DNA of 64,000 nucleotides from ZC4RG30 sp035556135. GTDB taxonomy: Bacteria; Pseudomonadota; Gammaproteobacteria; Steroidobacterales; Steroidobacteraceae. The notes below the pieces were generated by a model. The model did no database searches. It was not told where the DNA came from and worked only from the letters and a program-made list of their open reading frames with translations. Location of the stretch: the NCBI GenBank assembly GCA_035556135.1, contig DATMFO010000005.1:281768-345767 (forward strand), read 5' to 3'. Shown in pieces: positions 35,262 through 44,029 of this stretch. Position 1 is the stretch's first letter. The number at the start of each line of letters is the position of its first letter. A program made the translations under genes and the position numbers.

Positions 35262-36271
35262 ACACCATGGGAACACCCAGTCCGCTGCGCGTTGGTGCGG
35301 CGCCGGCCCAGTCCAGGACAACATCGACGGAATCCGCCCCGGCGGAGAACCGCGATTTCCTCTCCCTGCTCGGTGCGCCTGCGGCTGCCAGTGGCGTTGA
35401 GACGGAGACACCGCCGGAACGAAGCACGCAAGACGAATCGACCAGCGACTGGCTCACGGATGGGCTGGCGCAGCTGTTGCCAGGCCTTTTTCCTCCGCAG
35501 GCTGCTGCCAGCGATGGCGAGGCGCCCGGACACTCCGGAACCGCTGATGCGCTGCTGGTTGCAGGTGAAGGCGAGGTGCTCCCGGACGCGGTGACGCAGT
35601 CGCTGGAGGCCGATGCCTTGAGCGAGGCCCTGCTCGGGCAGATCACCGCCGGGAAGGCGGTGGGCGAGGGTGGGACCGCTGACGTGGCGCAGGATCTGTT
35701 GCGCCAGTTCGATACGTTGCTGCCAGGAGCAAAGGCTGAGGCTGCGCCTGGCCTGCGTCTGCCGGCTGCCGAGTTGCCCGGCCTGATGGTGCAGGCTTCG
35801 GCCGGATCCTCCGCCGTCACTGTGGCGCCGGCGACTTCCGGCAATTCGCTGGAGCAGGCCCTGCGTTCCAGCGTGGGGTCCCCGCGCTGGGCCGATGAGC
35901 TGGGCACGCGCCTGGTGGTGATGTCGGCGCGCGGCCAGCAGGAGGGCTCCCTTACGCTCTCGCCCGAACACCTGGGTCCGCTGGAGGTGCGCATCAGCAT
36001 CCACCACAACACGGCCAATGTCTGGTTCGGTGCGCAGCATGCCGATACGCGTGCAGCGCTGACCGAAGCCATGCCGCGCCTGCGCGAGCTGTTCGGCGAC
36101 GCTGGCCTGTCCCTGGGCCATGCAGGAGTCTCCGAAGAGGCACCACGCCATTCCGCTGCGACCGGGGCCGCGGGTGCGGGCTTCGATGATGCTGGCGAAA
36201 CTGCGCCGGTCCAGACCGCACCGGTTACGGTGCGGCAGCTCTCAAACGCCCTGCTCGACCTCTACGCCTGA
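35258..36271 (+). CDS. fliK: Flagellar hook-length control protein FliK
   Basis: Secreted ruler that sets hook length and switches export specificity through FlhB. The 337-residue product has a long low-complexity N-terminal part and the conserved C-terminal domain with GSLTLSPEHLGPLEVRISI and DTRAALTEAMPRLRELF, the FliK signature. It ends the fliE-to-fliK run; a short hairpin follows before the fliL promoter. Confidence 0.92.
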   Translation: MNTMGTPSPLRVGAAPAQSRTTSTESAPAENRDFLSLLGAPAAASGVETETPPERSTQDESTSDWLTDGLAQLLPGLFPPQAAASDGEAPGHSGTADALLVAGEGEVLPDAVTQSLEADALSEALLGQITAGKAVGEGGTADVAQDLLRQFDTLLPGAKAEAAPGLRLPAAELPGLMVQASAGSSAVTVAPATSGNSLEQALRSSVGSPRWADELGTRLVVMSARGQQEGSLTLSPEHLGPLEVRISIHHNTANVWFGAQHADTRAALTEAMPRLRELFGDAGLSLGHAGVSEEAPRHSAATGAAGAGFDDAGETAPVQTAPVTVRQLSNALLDLYA

Positions 36272-36274
36272 CCG

Positions 36275-36293
36275 GCGCCGGGCTCGCCGGCGC
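36275..36293 (+). terminator. Weak hairpin after fliK
   Basis: GCGCCGG and CCGGCGC form a perfect 7-base stem around a 5-base loop, 3 bases after the fliK stop. No T-run follows, so termination is uncertain. Confidence 0.35.
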
Positions 36294-36311
36294 TGACTGA
36301 ATCCCGACACT

Positions 36312-36325
36312 GTGCGTCAGGTCAC
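36312..36325. promoter_or_regulatory. Candidate activator site upstream of fliL (one mismatch)
   Basis: GTGCGTCAGGTCAC fits GTGA-N6-TCAC with one base changed (C for A). It is 60 bases before the fliL -24 element, nearly the spacing at flgB (55). A separate inverted repeat, CTTGT-AA-ACAAG, lies at 36350-36361 between this site and the promoter. Confidence 0.4.
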
Positions 36326-36385
36326 AGTCGCAAAAATGCCGAAAATGACCTTGTAAACAAGCACTTGTAGCTTGCCCCGGAGCCG

Positions 36386-36401
36386 TGGCACAGGCCTTGC
36401 A
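36386..36401 (+). promoter_or_regulatory. Sigma-54 promoter of the fliL operon
   Basis: TGGCACAGGCCTTGCA matches TGGCAC-N5-TTGCA. Predicted start is near 36412, 32 bases before the fliL ATG. It probably drives the dense run from fliL to motD. Confidence 0.88.
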
Positions 36402-36443
36402 CTTTCCTCCGGCAATAGTTCTGGCAACCAGCAAGGCCCGTCC

Positions 36444-36965
36444 ATGTCCGAAGAGAAATCCCCCGCCGCCGACGCGGCACCGAGGAAATCCCGCAATGGC
36501 CTGATCATCGCCGTCGTCAGCGTGCTGGTGCTGGGTGGTGGTGGCGCCGGCGCCTACATGATGCTCGGTGGCCACGACGAGGAGACCGCGGCCGCCAAGG
36601 ATCCGGCGAAGGACAAGAAGAAGCCGGAAGCAGAAGTGAAGGCGCCGGCGATCTTCGTCGAACTGGATCCGCCCTTCGTCGCCAACTTCGCCCCGGGTTC
36701 GCAAGCGCGGTTCCTGCAGGTCTCCGTGCAGCTGATGACGCGCGACGTCGAGCTCGCCAAGTTGCTGGAGCACGTGGACCCCATCCTCCGCAATGACCTG
36801 CTGCTGCTGTTCGGCAACCAGCGGGTGGCCGAAGTCTCCACGCCCGAAGGCAAGGAAGCCCTGCGCAATGCCACGCTGGAAGCGGTGCGCAAGGTGATCG
36901 CCGCCGAAGGCGGCAAGCCTGCGGCGCTGGAAGCCGTGTACTTCACCAGTTTCGTCATGCAGTAG
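36444..36965 (+). CDS. fliL: Flagellar basal body-associated protein FliL
   Basis: Inner-membrane protein that surrounds or supports the stators. ATG 36444 gives 173 residues: a short cytoplasmic N-terminus, one membrane segment (GLIIAVVSVLVLGGGGAGAY), a charged Lys/Asp/Glu linker and the periplasmic domain with FVELDPPFVANFAP and the C-terminal LEAVYFTSFVMQ, both typical. It is followed after 6 bases by fliN, not by fliM as in most clusters. Confidence 0.94.
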   Translation: MSEEKSPAADAAPRKSRNGLIIAVVSVLVLGGGGAGAYMMLGGHDEETAAAKDPAKDKKKPEAEVKAPAIFVELDPPFVANFAPGSQARFLQVSVQLMTRDVELAKLLEHVDPILRNDLLLLFGNQRVAEVSTPEGKEALRNATLEAVRKVIAAEGGKPAALEAVYFTSFVMQ

Positions 36966-36971
36966 GTCGCA

Positions 36972-37325
36972 ATGAGCAGCGAAAACTCCAAGGCAGGAAT
37001 CATCGAGCCGTCACCGACCGCAATCGAGGAAGACCAGATGCTGTCCAACGTCCCCCAGCCCCGCGACCTGAACCTGGATGTCATCCTCGACGTTCCGGTC
37101 ACGCTGTCGCTGGAAGTGGGCCGCTCGCGGCTGCCCATCCGCAGCCTGCTGCAGCTGAACCAGGGTTCGGTGGTGGAGCTGGAACGCGCGGCGGGTGATC
37201 CGCTGGATGTGTTCGTCAATGGCACGCTCGTGGCTCACGGCGAGGTCGTGGTGGTCAACGAGAAGTTCGGCATCCGCCTCACCGACGTGGTGAGTCCGGC
37301 CGAACGCATCCGCAAGCTGAAGTAA
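36972..37325 (+). CDS. fliN: Flagellar switch protein FliN (first copy)
   Basis: C-ring subunit, 117 residues, with a flexible N-terminus of about 30 residues and a SpoA-type domain: LDVILDVPVTLSLEVGRSRL, VVELERAAGDPLDVFVNG and VVVNEKFGIRLTDVVSP, all FliN hallmarks. It is the copy in the conventional place before fliOPQR, but fliM, its normal upstream neighbour, is missing here. A second fliN is at 50600-50875 next to fliM. Which copy builds the C-ring, or whether both do, cannot be read from sequence. Confidence 0.94.
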   Translation: MSSENSKAGIIEPSPTAIEEDQMLSNVPQPRDLNLDVILDVPVTLSLEVGRSRLPIRSLLQLNQGSVVELERAAGDPLDVFVNGTLVAHGEVVVVNEKFGIRLTDVVSPAERIRKLK

Positions 37326-37335
37326 TCCGCTCCCG

Positions 37336-37797
37336 ATGAAACATTCCCTGGCCGCTCGCCTCACTGCTGCCTGCCTGTTCTTCACGCCGGCCCTGTTCGC
37401 GGCGCAAGCGGAGGCTCCGCGCCGCTTCGCGGCCCCGGACACCGCTTCTGCCGACACTCCCGGCGCCGCCTCCGGCATCGGCCAGGTGATGCTGGCGCTG
37501 GTGCTGGTGCTCGCCGCCGTCTTCGCGGTGGCCTGGCTCATCAAGCGCATGCGCGGCTTTTCGCCCGGCGGTGCCGCCGGCATCGAAGTGGTGGCGCAGG
37601 CTGCGGTGGGACCCAAGGAACGCGTGGTCATTGTGCGCGTCGCCAATTCCCGCCTGCTGCTCGGCGTGGCTGCGGGCCAGGTGAGCCTGCTGCAGACCCT
37701 GCCGGCGGAGCCGGAGCCTGCACTGCCGCCCACCAGCACGAACCCGTCGCTGCCGCCCCGATTCACCGAACTGCTGCGGCGGAGCCTCGGCAAGTGA
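37336..37797 (+). CDS. fliO: Flagellar export apparatus assembly protein FliO
   Basis: Membrane protein that assists FliP ring assembly, 153 residues. It has a signal-like N-terminus, a single membrane segment (GQVMLALVLVLAAVFAVAWLI at about residues 51-71) followed by a basic stop-transfer KRMRG, and a cytoplasmic part with VVAQAAVGPKERVVIVRV, the FliO signature. The stop overlaps fliP by 4 bases. Confidence 0.92.
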   Translation: MKHSLAARLTAACLFFTPALFAAQAEAPRRFAAPDTASADTPGAASGIGQVMLALVLVLAAVFAVAWLIKRMRGFSPGGAAGIEVVAQAAVGPKERVVIVRVANSRLLLGVAAGQVSLLQTLPAEPEPALPPTSTNPSLPPRFTELLRRSLGK

Positions 37798-38540
37798 AAC
37801 GATTCCTGCCGCTGATCGCAGCGCTGGGCGCGCTGCTGCTGCCCGGGCTTGTTGCCGCAGCAGCCCCCGGCCTTCCCGCCGTGGTGGTGGAAGGACAGCC
37901 GGGTGCACAGAGCTACTCGCTGACACTGCAGCTGCTCATCCTGATGACGGCGGTGACGCTGCTGCCGTCCATCCTGCTGATGATGACGGCCTTCACGCGC
38001 ATCGTGATCGTGCTGGCCATCCTGCGGCAGGCCATCGGTGCCGGCCAGGCGCCGCCCAACCAGGTGCTGGTGGGCCTCGCCCTGTTCCTCACCTTCTTCG
38101 TGATGGGTCCGGTGATCAGCACCATCAACACCGAGGCCGTGCAGCCCTACATGGCTGGCACCATCGAAACCACCGAAGCCCTGCAGCGCGCCGTGGTGCC
38201 GCTGAAGCAGTTCATGCTGGAGCAGACGCGCGAGAGCGACATCGCCACCTTCGTCGGCATTGCCGGCGGCGAAGGCTACGACTCGCCCGAGGACGTGCCG
38301 CTGTCGGTACTGGTGCCGGCCTTCGCCACCAGCGAGCTGAAGACCGCTTTCCAGATCGGCTTCCTGCTGTTCATTCCCTTCGTGATCATCGACCTGGTGG
38401 TGGCCAGCGTGCTGATGTCGATGGGCATGATGATGCTTTCCCCCGTGCTCATCTCGCTGCCCTTCAAGATCATGCTGTTCGTGCTGGTGGACGGCTGGTC
38501 GCTGGTGATGGGCACGCTGGCCGCCAGTTTCTTCCGCTGA
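37794..38540 (+). CDS. fliP: Flagellar export gate protein FliP
   Basis: Core of the export gate (FliP5Q4R1). The 248-residue product has a cleavable signal peptide and membrane segments around LLILMTAVTLLPSILLMMTAF, VGLALFLTFFVMGPV and the C-terminal IPFVIIDLVVASVLMSMGMMM. The conserved FTRIVIVLAILRQAIG and PPNQVLVGLALF stretches identify it. Confidence 0.96.
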   Translation: MKRFLPLIAALGALLLPGLVAAAAPGLPAVVVEGQPGAQSYSLTLQLLILMTAVTLLPSILLMMTAFTRIVIVLAILRQAIGAGQAPPNQVLVGLALFLTFFVMGPVISTINTEAVQPYMAGTIETTEALQRAVVPLKQFMLEQTRESDIATFVGIAGGEGYDSPEDVPLSVLVPAFATSELKTAFQIGFLLFIPFVIIDLVVASVLMSMGMMMLSPVLISLPFKIMLFVLVDGWSLVMGTLAASFFR

Positions 38541-38562
38541 CCCCGCTCGCCAAGGAATCCGC

Positions 38563-38832
38563 ATGACCCCCGAAACCGTGATGACCATCGGCACCCGCGC
38601 GCTGGAGATCACGCTGATGCTGGCGGCGCCGCTGCTGCTGGTGGCACTGGCAACCGGCCTGCTGGTGGGCGTGTTCCAGGCCGCCACGCAGATCAACGAG
38701 ATGACGCTCTCCTTCATTCCCAAGCTGCTGGCCATCGCCGCGGCCATCGCCATCGCCGGGCCGTGGATGATCCGGCTGATCGTGGATTACACCCGCGAGC
38801 TCATCCAGAGCATTCCTGGCCTCATAGGCTAG
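38563..38832 (+). CDS. fliQ: Flagellar export gate protein FliQ
   Basis: Two-helix gate subunit of 89 residues. Hydrophobic helices around residues 15-40 and 52-76 flank the conserved VGVFQAATQINEMTLSFIPK. Located between fliP (22-base gap) and fliR (10-base gap). Confidence 0.96.
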   Translation: MTPETVMTIGTRALEITLMLAAPLLLVALATGLLVGVFQAATQINEMTLSFIPKLLAIAAAIAIAGPWMIRLIVDYTRELIQSIPGLIG

Positions 38833-38842
38833 GCGCGGCGCC

Positions 38843-39622
38843 GTGATCACGCTGACCACCGGGCAGATCGAGGGCTGGCTGGCCGCCTGGCTGTGGCCCT
38901 TCCTGCGCATCGGCGCCTGCCTGATGGTCGCGCCAGTCTTCAGCGCAAGCTTCGTGCCGGCGCGGGTGCGCCTGGTTCTGGCCGGCGCAATCGCGCTGGC
39001 GGTGGCGCCGCTGCTGCCGCCGCTGCCGCAGGTTTCGCCGTTCTCTGGACAGGGCCTGGTCATCACGCTGCAGCAGATCCTGATCGGCGTGGCCATCGGC
39101 TTCGTGCTGCAGATCGTCTTCGACGCCCTGGCCATGGGCGGCCAGCTGCTGGCCAACACCATGGGCCTGTCCTTTGCCTTCAACGTGGACCCCCTGCGCG
39201 GCACCGGCGCGCCGGTGGTGGGCCAGTTCTACACGCTGATCGCCACGCTGACCTTCCTCGCGCTCAACGGGCACCTGGCCATCGTGCAGGCGCTGGTCGA
39301 TGGCTTCACCACGCTGCCGGTGGGCATGGATGGCCTGGGATCCGAAGGCTACTGGCGGGTGGTGAGCTGGGGTTCGGCGCTGTTCCGTGGCGCACTGATG
39401 GTGGCGCTGCCGGGCCTCACGGCGCTGCTGATCGTGAACATCGCCTTCGGCGTGGTGAGCCGCGCGGCGCCCACGCTGAATCTCTTCGCCATCGGCTTCC
39501 CCGTGACGCTGATCGGCGGCCTGCTGATCATGCTGGCGGGGCTGCCTGCGATGCAGTCGGGCTTCGTGGCACTGATGGGCGAAACGCTGGCGCTGGTGAC
39601 CAGCCTGCTGGGCGGGGGCTGA
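38843..39622 (+). CDS. fliR: Flagellar export gate protein FliR
   Basis: Gate subunit of 259 residues with about six membrane segments, starting at GTG 38843. Family stretches include RIGACLMVAPVFSASFVPAR, QILIGVAIGFVLQIVFDAL and NTMGLSFAFNVDP. It completes the fliPQR set; flhB begins one base after the stop. Confidence 0.95.
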   Translation: MITLTTGQIEGWLAAWLWPFLRIGACLMVAPVFSASFVPARVRLVLAGAIALAVAPLLPPLPQVSPFSGQGLVITLQQILIGVAIGFVLQIVFDALAMGGQLLANTMGLSFAFNVDPLRGTGAPVVGQFYTLIATLTFLALNGHLAIVQALVDGFTTLPVGMDGLGSEGYWRVVSWGSALFRGALMVALPGLTALLIVNIAFGVVSRAAPTLNLFAIGFPVTLIGGLLIMLAGLPAMQSGFVALMGETLALVTSLLGGG

Positions 39623-39623
39623 G

Positions 39624-40739
39624 ATGGCCGAAACCGACCGCCACGATCGCACAGAGGCACCCACACCCAAGCGCCTGGAAGACGCACGCAAGGAAGGTCG
39701 CGTCCCGCGCTCGCGCGAGCTCACCACCGCGGCGGTGATGCTGGCCGCCGGCATCGTGCTGCTGACCTCGGGAGATTCCATCGGCGCGCGCCTTGGCGAA
39801 CTGATGCGCGGCGCACTCACGGTCTCGCGCGCGGATGCCTTCGACGCGACCGCACTGACACGCAACTTCGGCCGCATGGCGCTGGCAGGGCTGTACGCGA
39901 TCACTCCGGTGCTGCTGGTCACGCTGGTGGCCGCGCTGGCCGCACCACTGGCCATCGGCGGCTGGGCCCCGAGCGCCAAGGCCATTACCCCGGACTTCAA
40001 GCGCCTCTCGCCGCTCTCCGGCCTGCAACGCATGCTGGGCGTGCGCAGCTGGGTGGAACTGGGCAAGGCCCTGGCCAAGTTTGCCGTGGTCGCCATTGTC
40101 GGCAGCATCGTGCTGTACGTGAATGCCGGGCAGCTGCTGGCACTGGGTTCCGAGCCCATCCATGTGGCCATCGGCCATGCCATCCACCTGGCGGGCTGGT
40201 CCCTGCTGGCCCTCACAGCCGCCCTGGTGCTGATCGCCGCAGTCGACGTCCCCTTCCAGCTCTGGCAGTACCGCCAGGACATGCGCATGACGCGCGAGGA
40301 AGTCCGCCAGGAATACAAGGAGTCCGAGGGCTCCCCCGAAGTCAAGGGCCGCATCAAGGCGCTGCAGCGGGAGATGGCCGAGCGCCGCATGATGGCGGAC
40401 GTGCCGAAGGCCGACGTGATCGTCGTTAATCCGACGCACTACGCCGTGGCCCTTCGCTATGACGAGAAGACCATGCGGGCGCCGACCGTCGTGGCCAAGG
40501 GCGTGGACCTGATGGCGGCCCGAATCCGTGAAGCAGCTAACGAACACAAGGTGCCGATCTTCGAGGCGCCGCCGCTGGCCCGCGCCTTGCATCGCACTAC
40601 GGAGATCGGTGACGAGATTCCGGCGGGCCTGTATGTGGCCGTCGCGCAGGTGCTGACCTACATCTTCCAGCTCCGCGCGGCGATCGCAGGCAGGGCCCCG
40701 AAGCCCGACTTGCCGAAGATCGAAATGCCCAACGCTTGA
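39624..40739 (+). CDS. flhB: Flagellar export switch protein FlhB
   Basis: Export gate component that switches from hook to filament substrates. In 371 residues: N-terminal RTEAPTPKRLEDARKEG, four membrane segments, and a cytoplasmic domain with the autocleavage motif NPTH at residues 269-272, so the specificity switch should be functional. The conserved AVALRYDEKTMRAPTVVAKG follows the motif. FliK is encoded at 35258-36271. Confidence 0.96.
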   Translation: MAETDRHDRTEAPTPKRLEDARKEGRVPRSRELTTAAVMLAAGIVLLTSGDSIGARLGELMRGALTVSRADAFDATALTRNFGRMALAGLYAITPVLLVTLVAALAAPLAIGGWAPSAKAITPDFKRLSPLSGLQRMLGVRSWVELGKALAKFAVVAIVGSIVLYVNAGQLLALGSEPIHVAIGHAIHLAGWSLLALTAALVLIAAVDVPFQLWQYRQDMRMTREEVRQEYKESEGSPEVKGRIKALQREMAERRMMADVPKADVIVVNPTHYAVALRYDEKTMRAPTVVAKGVDLMAARIREAANEHKVPIFEAPPLARALHRTTEIGDEIPAGLYVAVAQVLTYIFQLRAAIAGRAPKPDLPKIEMPNA

Positions 40740-40753
40740 TGACGGCCTGACTG

Positions 40754-42835
40754 ATGCAGAACCCGACAATCCGTGACGTACTTCGCAGTGGCATCGGCGT
40801 GCCGCTGGGAGTGCTCGCCGTGCTGGCCATGGTGGTGCTGCCGCTGCCGCCGCTGGCCCTCGACGTGCTGTTCACGTTCAACATCGCCCTGTCGCTGGTG
40901 GTGATGATGGCGGTGTTCTACGTCGCCCGGCCGCTGGACTTCGGCGTGTTCCCCAGCGTGCTGCTGCTGGCCACCCTGCTGCGCCTCGCTCTGAACGTGG
41001 CCTCCACCCGCGTGGTGCTGATGCATGGCCACACCGGCACGGACGCGGCCGGGCAGGTGATCCATTCCTTCGGCGAGTTCGTGGTCGGCGGCAATTACGC
41101 CGTCGGCGTGGTGGTGTTCGTCATCCTCACCGTGATCAACTTCGTGGTGGTGACCAAGGGCGCCGGCCGCATCTCCGAGGTCACCGCGCGCTTCACCCTC
41201 GATGCCATGCCCGGCAAGCAGATGGCCATCGACGCCGACCTCAACGCCGGCCTCATCACCCAGGAAGAGGCGCGCATACGCCGCCAGGAAGTGCGCTCCG
41301 AAGCCGACTTCTACGGTTCGATGGACGGTGCCAGCAAGTTCGCGCGAGGCGACGCCACGGCGGGCCTCATCATCCTCGTGCTGAACATGATCGGCGGCCT
41401 TGCCATCGGCATGATGGCGCATGACATGGCCTTCTCCGACGCGGCGCGCACCTACACGCTGCTGACCATCGGCGACGGCCTGGTGGCGCAGATCCCGGCG
41501 CTGCTGCTGTCCACGGCAGTGGCCATCATCGTCACGCGCATGTCCCGCTCGCAGGACATGGGCGGTGAAATCGGCCGCCAGCTCGTCGGCCAGCCCAAGG
41601 CTTTGTACGTGGCGGCCGCGGTGATCGGCGTGATGGGCCTGATCCCCGGCATGCCCAACCTGGTGTTCCTCGGCATCGCTGCCCTGTGCGTGGTAGTGGC
41701 TGGCGTAGTGCGCAGGAAGGCCGCGGCCGCAGCGGCTGCGGCGGCAGCACAGCAGCTGGCTGAAGCCACTGCGGTGCCGGTGGTGCAGCCGGAGAACCGC
41801 GAGCTTTCATGGGATGACGTGCGTCCCGTTGACCTGCTGGGCCTGGAGGTCGGCTACCGCCTCGTGCCGCTGGTGGACGCCAGCCAGGGCGGCGACCTGC
41901 TGGCGCGCATCCGCGGCGTGCGCCGCAAGCTCACGCAGGAGCTGGGTTTCCTCGTGCCCGCCGTGCATATCCGCGACAACCTGGAATTCGCGCCCACCGT
42001 CTACCGCATCAACATCTCCGGCGTGCCGGTGGGCGAGGGCGTGGTGCACCCGGACCGCGAGCTGGCCATCAATCCCGGCAAGGTGTTCGGCAAGGTGACC
42101 GGCATCGAGACCACCGATCCGGCCTTCGGCATGGAAGCAGTATGGATCGAGCCGGGCGCGCGCGACCACGCGCAGACGCTGGGTTACACCGTGGTGGATC
42201 CCGGCACCGTGATCGCCACGCATCTCTCGCATCTCATCCAGACGCACGCGCACGAGCTGCTGGGCCACGAGGAAGTGCAGCAACTGCTCAACGCCCTGGG
42301 CAAGACCGCGCCAAAGCTGGTGGAAGACCTGGTGCCGCGCGTGCTGCCGATGAGCACCGTGGTGCGTGTGCTGCAGGGCCTGCTGGCCGAGCGCGTGCCC
42401 ATCCGCAATATGCGCACCATCATCGAGACACTGGCCGAGCATGCGCCGCGCACACCGGACCCGGCACAGCTGCAATCGCTGGTGCGCGTGGCCCTGGGCC
42501 GGCAGATCGTGCAGGACATCGCCGGTCTGAAGGACGAGCTGCCCGTGATCACGCTGGACAACGACCTGGAGCAGCTGCTGCAGGGCTCGCTGTCGGCACC
42601 GGGCGGCAGCCCGGGCCTGGAACCCGGCATCGCCGAACGCCTGCAGCAGCAGCTGGCCGGCGCCGCGCGCCGGCAGGAAACCCTGGGAGAGCCTGCCGTG
42701 CTGCTGGTGCCCCCGACGCTGCGCCAGACCCTGTCGCGCTTCGTGCGCGCCGGTGTGCCTGGGCTGTCAGTGCTGGCCTGGAACGAGATTCCCGACAACC
42801 GCCGTGTGCGCCTGGTAACGGCCGTAGGAAAGTAG
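40754..42835 (+). CDS. flhA: Flagellar export gate protein FlhA
   Basis: Large export gate subunit, 693 residues. The N-terminal half has about eight membrane segments and the family signature MPGKQMAIDADLNAG; the C-terminal cytoplasmic domain docks chaperone-substrate complexes. The linker between them (about residues 318-335) is a run of ten alanines, an unusually plain spacer. flhB lies 14 bases upstream, so no separate flhA promoter is evident. Confidence 0.96.
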   Translation: MQNPTIRDVLRSGIGVPLGVLAVLAMVVLPLPPLALDVLFTFNIALSLVVMMAVFYVARPLDFGVFPSVLLLATLLRLALNVASTRVVLMHGHTGTDAAGQVIHSFGEFVVGGNYAVGVVVFVILTVINFVVVTKGAGRISEVTARFTLDAMPGKQMAIDADLNAGLITQEEARIRRQEVRSEADFYGSMDGASKFARGDATAGLIILVLNMIGGLAIGMMAHDMAFSDAARTYTLLTIGDGLVAQIPALLLSTAVAIIVTRMSRSQDMGGEIGRQLVGQPKALYVAAAVIGVMGLIPGMPNLVFLGIAALCVVVAGVVRRKAAAAAAAAAAQQLAEATAVPVVQPENRELSWDDVRPVDLLGLEVGYRLVPLVDASQGGDLLARIRGVRRKLTQELGFLVPAVHIRDNLEFAPTVYRINISGVPVGEGVVHPDRELAINPGKVFGKVTGIETTDPAFGMEAVWIEPGARDHAQTLGYTVVDPGTVIATHLSHLIQTHAHELLGHEEVQQLLNALGKTAPKLVEDLVPRVLPMSTVVRVLQGLLAERVPIRNMRTIIETLAEHAPRTPDPAQLQSLVRVALGRQIVQDIAGLKDELPVITLDNDLEQLLQGSLSAPGGSPGLEPGIAERLQQQLAGAARRQETLGEPAVLLVPPTLRQTLSRFVRAGVPGLSVLAWNEIPDNRRVRLVTAVGK

Positions 42836-42838
42836 CCC

Positions 42839-44029
42839 ATGAAGATCAAGACCTATACCCACCGTGACATGCGCAGCGTGCTGCGCCAGGTGCGCGAGGA
42901 GCAGGGGCCGGATGCGGTGATCCTCTCTTCCCGCCAGCTGCCCGACGGCGTCGAAGTCACTGTCGGCGTGGATCCGGAAACACAGCTGGCCGTGCAGCTT
43001 CAAGCCGCGGCTCCGCAGGCCACAGTCCCCACGGGTTTCGCGGAAGTGCTCGCACGCGCCACCAGCGCAGCCGCGCCCACAGCGTCGCCGGCCGCCGATG
43101 CCAACCTCAGCGAAGAGCTGCGCACCATGCGTCACCTGCTGGAGCGCCAGCTCTCGCAGCTGGCCTGGAATGACCTGACGCGCCGGGCCCCGGAAACCGC
43201 CGAGCTGCTGAAGGAACTCACCGCCATGGGTGTGGCCTCCAGTCTCGCCGCGGGGCTGCTTGCTGAACTGCCGGACGGCGTGGGCCGCGACGATGCACAT
43301 CGCCGTGTGCTCGCCATGCTCACCCGCCGCATCAACACCACCGGCGATGACCTGCTGGACCGCGGCGGACGCGTGCTGTTCGTCGGTCCCACCGGCGTGG
43401 GCAAGACCACCGGCATCGCCAAGCTCGCCGCCCGCTGGGTGATGCGCCATGGCACCCGCGGCATCGCGCTGATCTCGCTGGATGACCAGCGCTTCGGCGC
43501 GCAGGAGCAGATGCGCGTGCTCGGCCGGCTGCTGGGCGTGGAGTGCTACACACTGGAAGGCCCGGCTGAATTGCCGGCGCTGATGGCCCGTCTGGGTGAC
43601 CACCGCCTGGTGCTGGTCGATACTGCCGGCATCAGCGCCGGCCATCGCGACCTCGCCGCGCGGGCGGCGCAGATCCAGCGCGCCGCGCAGCTGTCCGGTG
43701 CCCAGGTGTGGCTCACGCTTTCCGCAGGCGCCCAGGCCGGCGTCATCGGTGAGGCCATGCAGGCCTTCGGCGCCTGCGCGCCATCGGCACTGCTGCTCAC
43801 ACGTGTCGATGAAGCCGTGAGCCTTGGCGGCACGCTCTCCGCGCTGGCGGCCTCCGGCCTGCCGGTGGCCTATGTTTCCAACGGCACGCGGATCCCCGAG
43901 GACCTGGCACCGGCGCGGGCCCACCAGCTGGTGGCGCGCGCAGTGTTCCTGGCGCGCAGCGCCGACACCTCGGTGGGCGAGGAATTGCTGGTGCGTCGCT
44001 TTGGCGGGGTGGCCCATGCGATCGGCTGA
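42839..44029 (+). CDS. flhF: Flagellar placement GTPase FlhF
   Basis: SRP-type GTPase that fixes the flagellar site, usually at the pole. The 396-residue product has the basic N-terminal FlhF block MKIKTYTHRDMRSVLRQVRE, a variable B region, and the NG domain with GPTGVGKTTGIAKLA (G1, about residues 183-197), SLDDQRFGAQEQM and VDTAGIS. The 3' end overlaps flhG by 14 bases. Its presence supports a polar flagellum. Confidence 0.95.
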   Translation: MKIKTYTHRDMRSVLRQVREEQGPDAVILSSRQLPDGVEVTVGVDPETQLAVQLQAAAPQATVPTGFAEVLARATSAAAPTASPAADANLSEELRTMRHLLERQLSQLAWNDLTRRAPETAELLKELTAMGVASSLAAGLLAELPDGVGRDDAHRRVLAMLTRRINTTGDDLLDRGGRVLFVGPTGVGKTTGIAKLAARWVMRHGTRGIALISLDDQRFGAQEQMRVLGRLLGVECYTLEGPAELPALMARLGDHRLVLVDTAGISAGHRDLAARAAQIQRAAQLSGAQVWLTLSAGAQAGVIGEAMQAFGACAPSALLLTRVDEAVSLGGTLSALAASGLPVAYVSNGTRIPEDLAPARAHQLVARAVFLARSADTSVGEELLVRRFGGVAHAIG

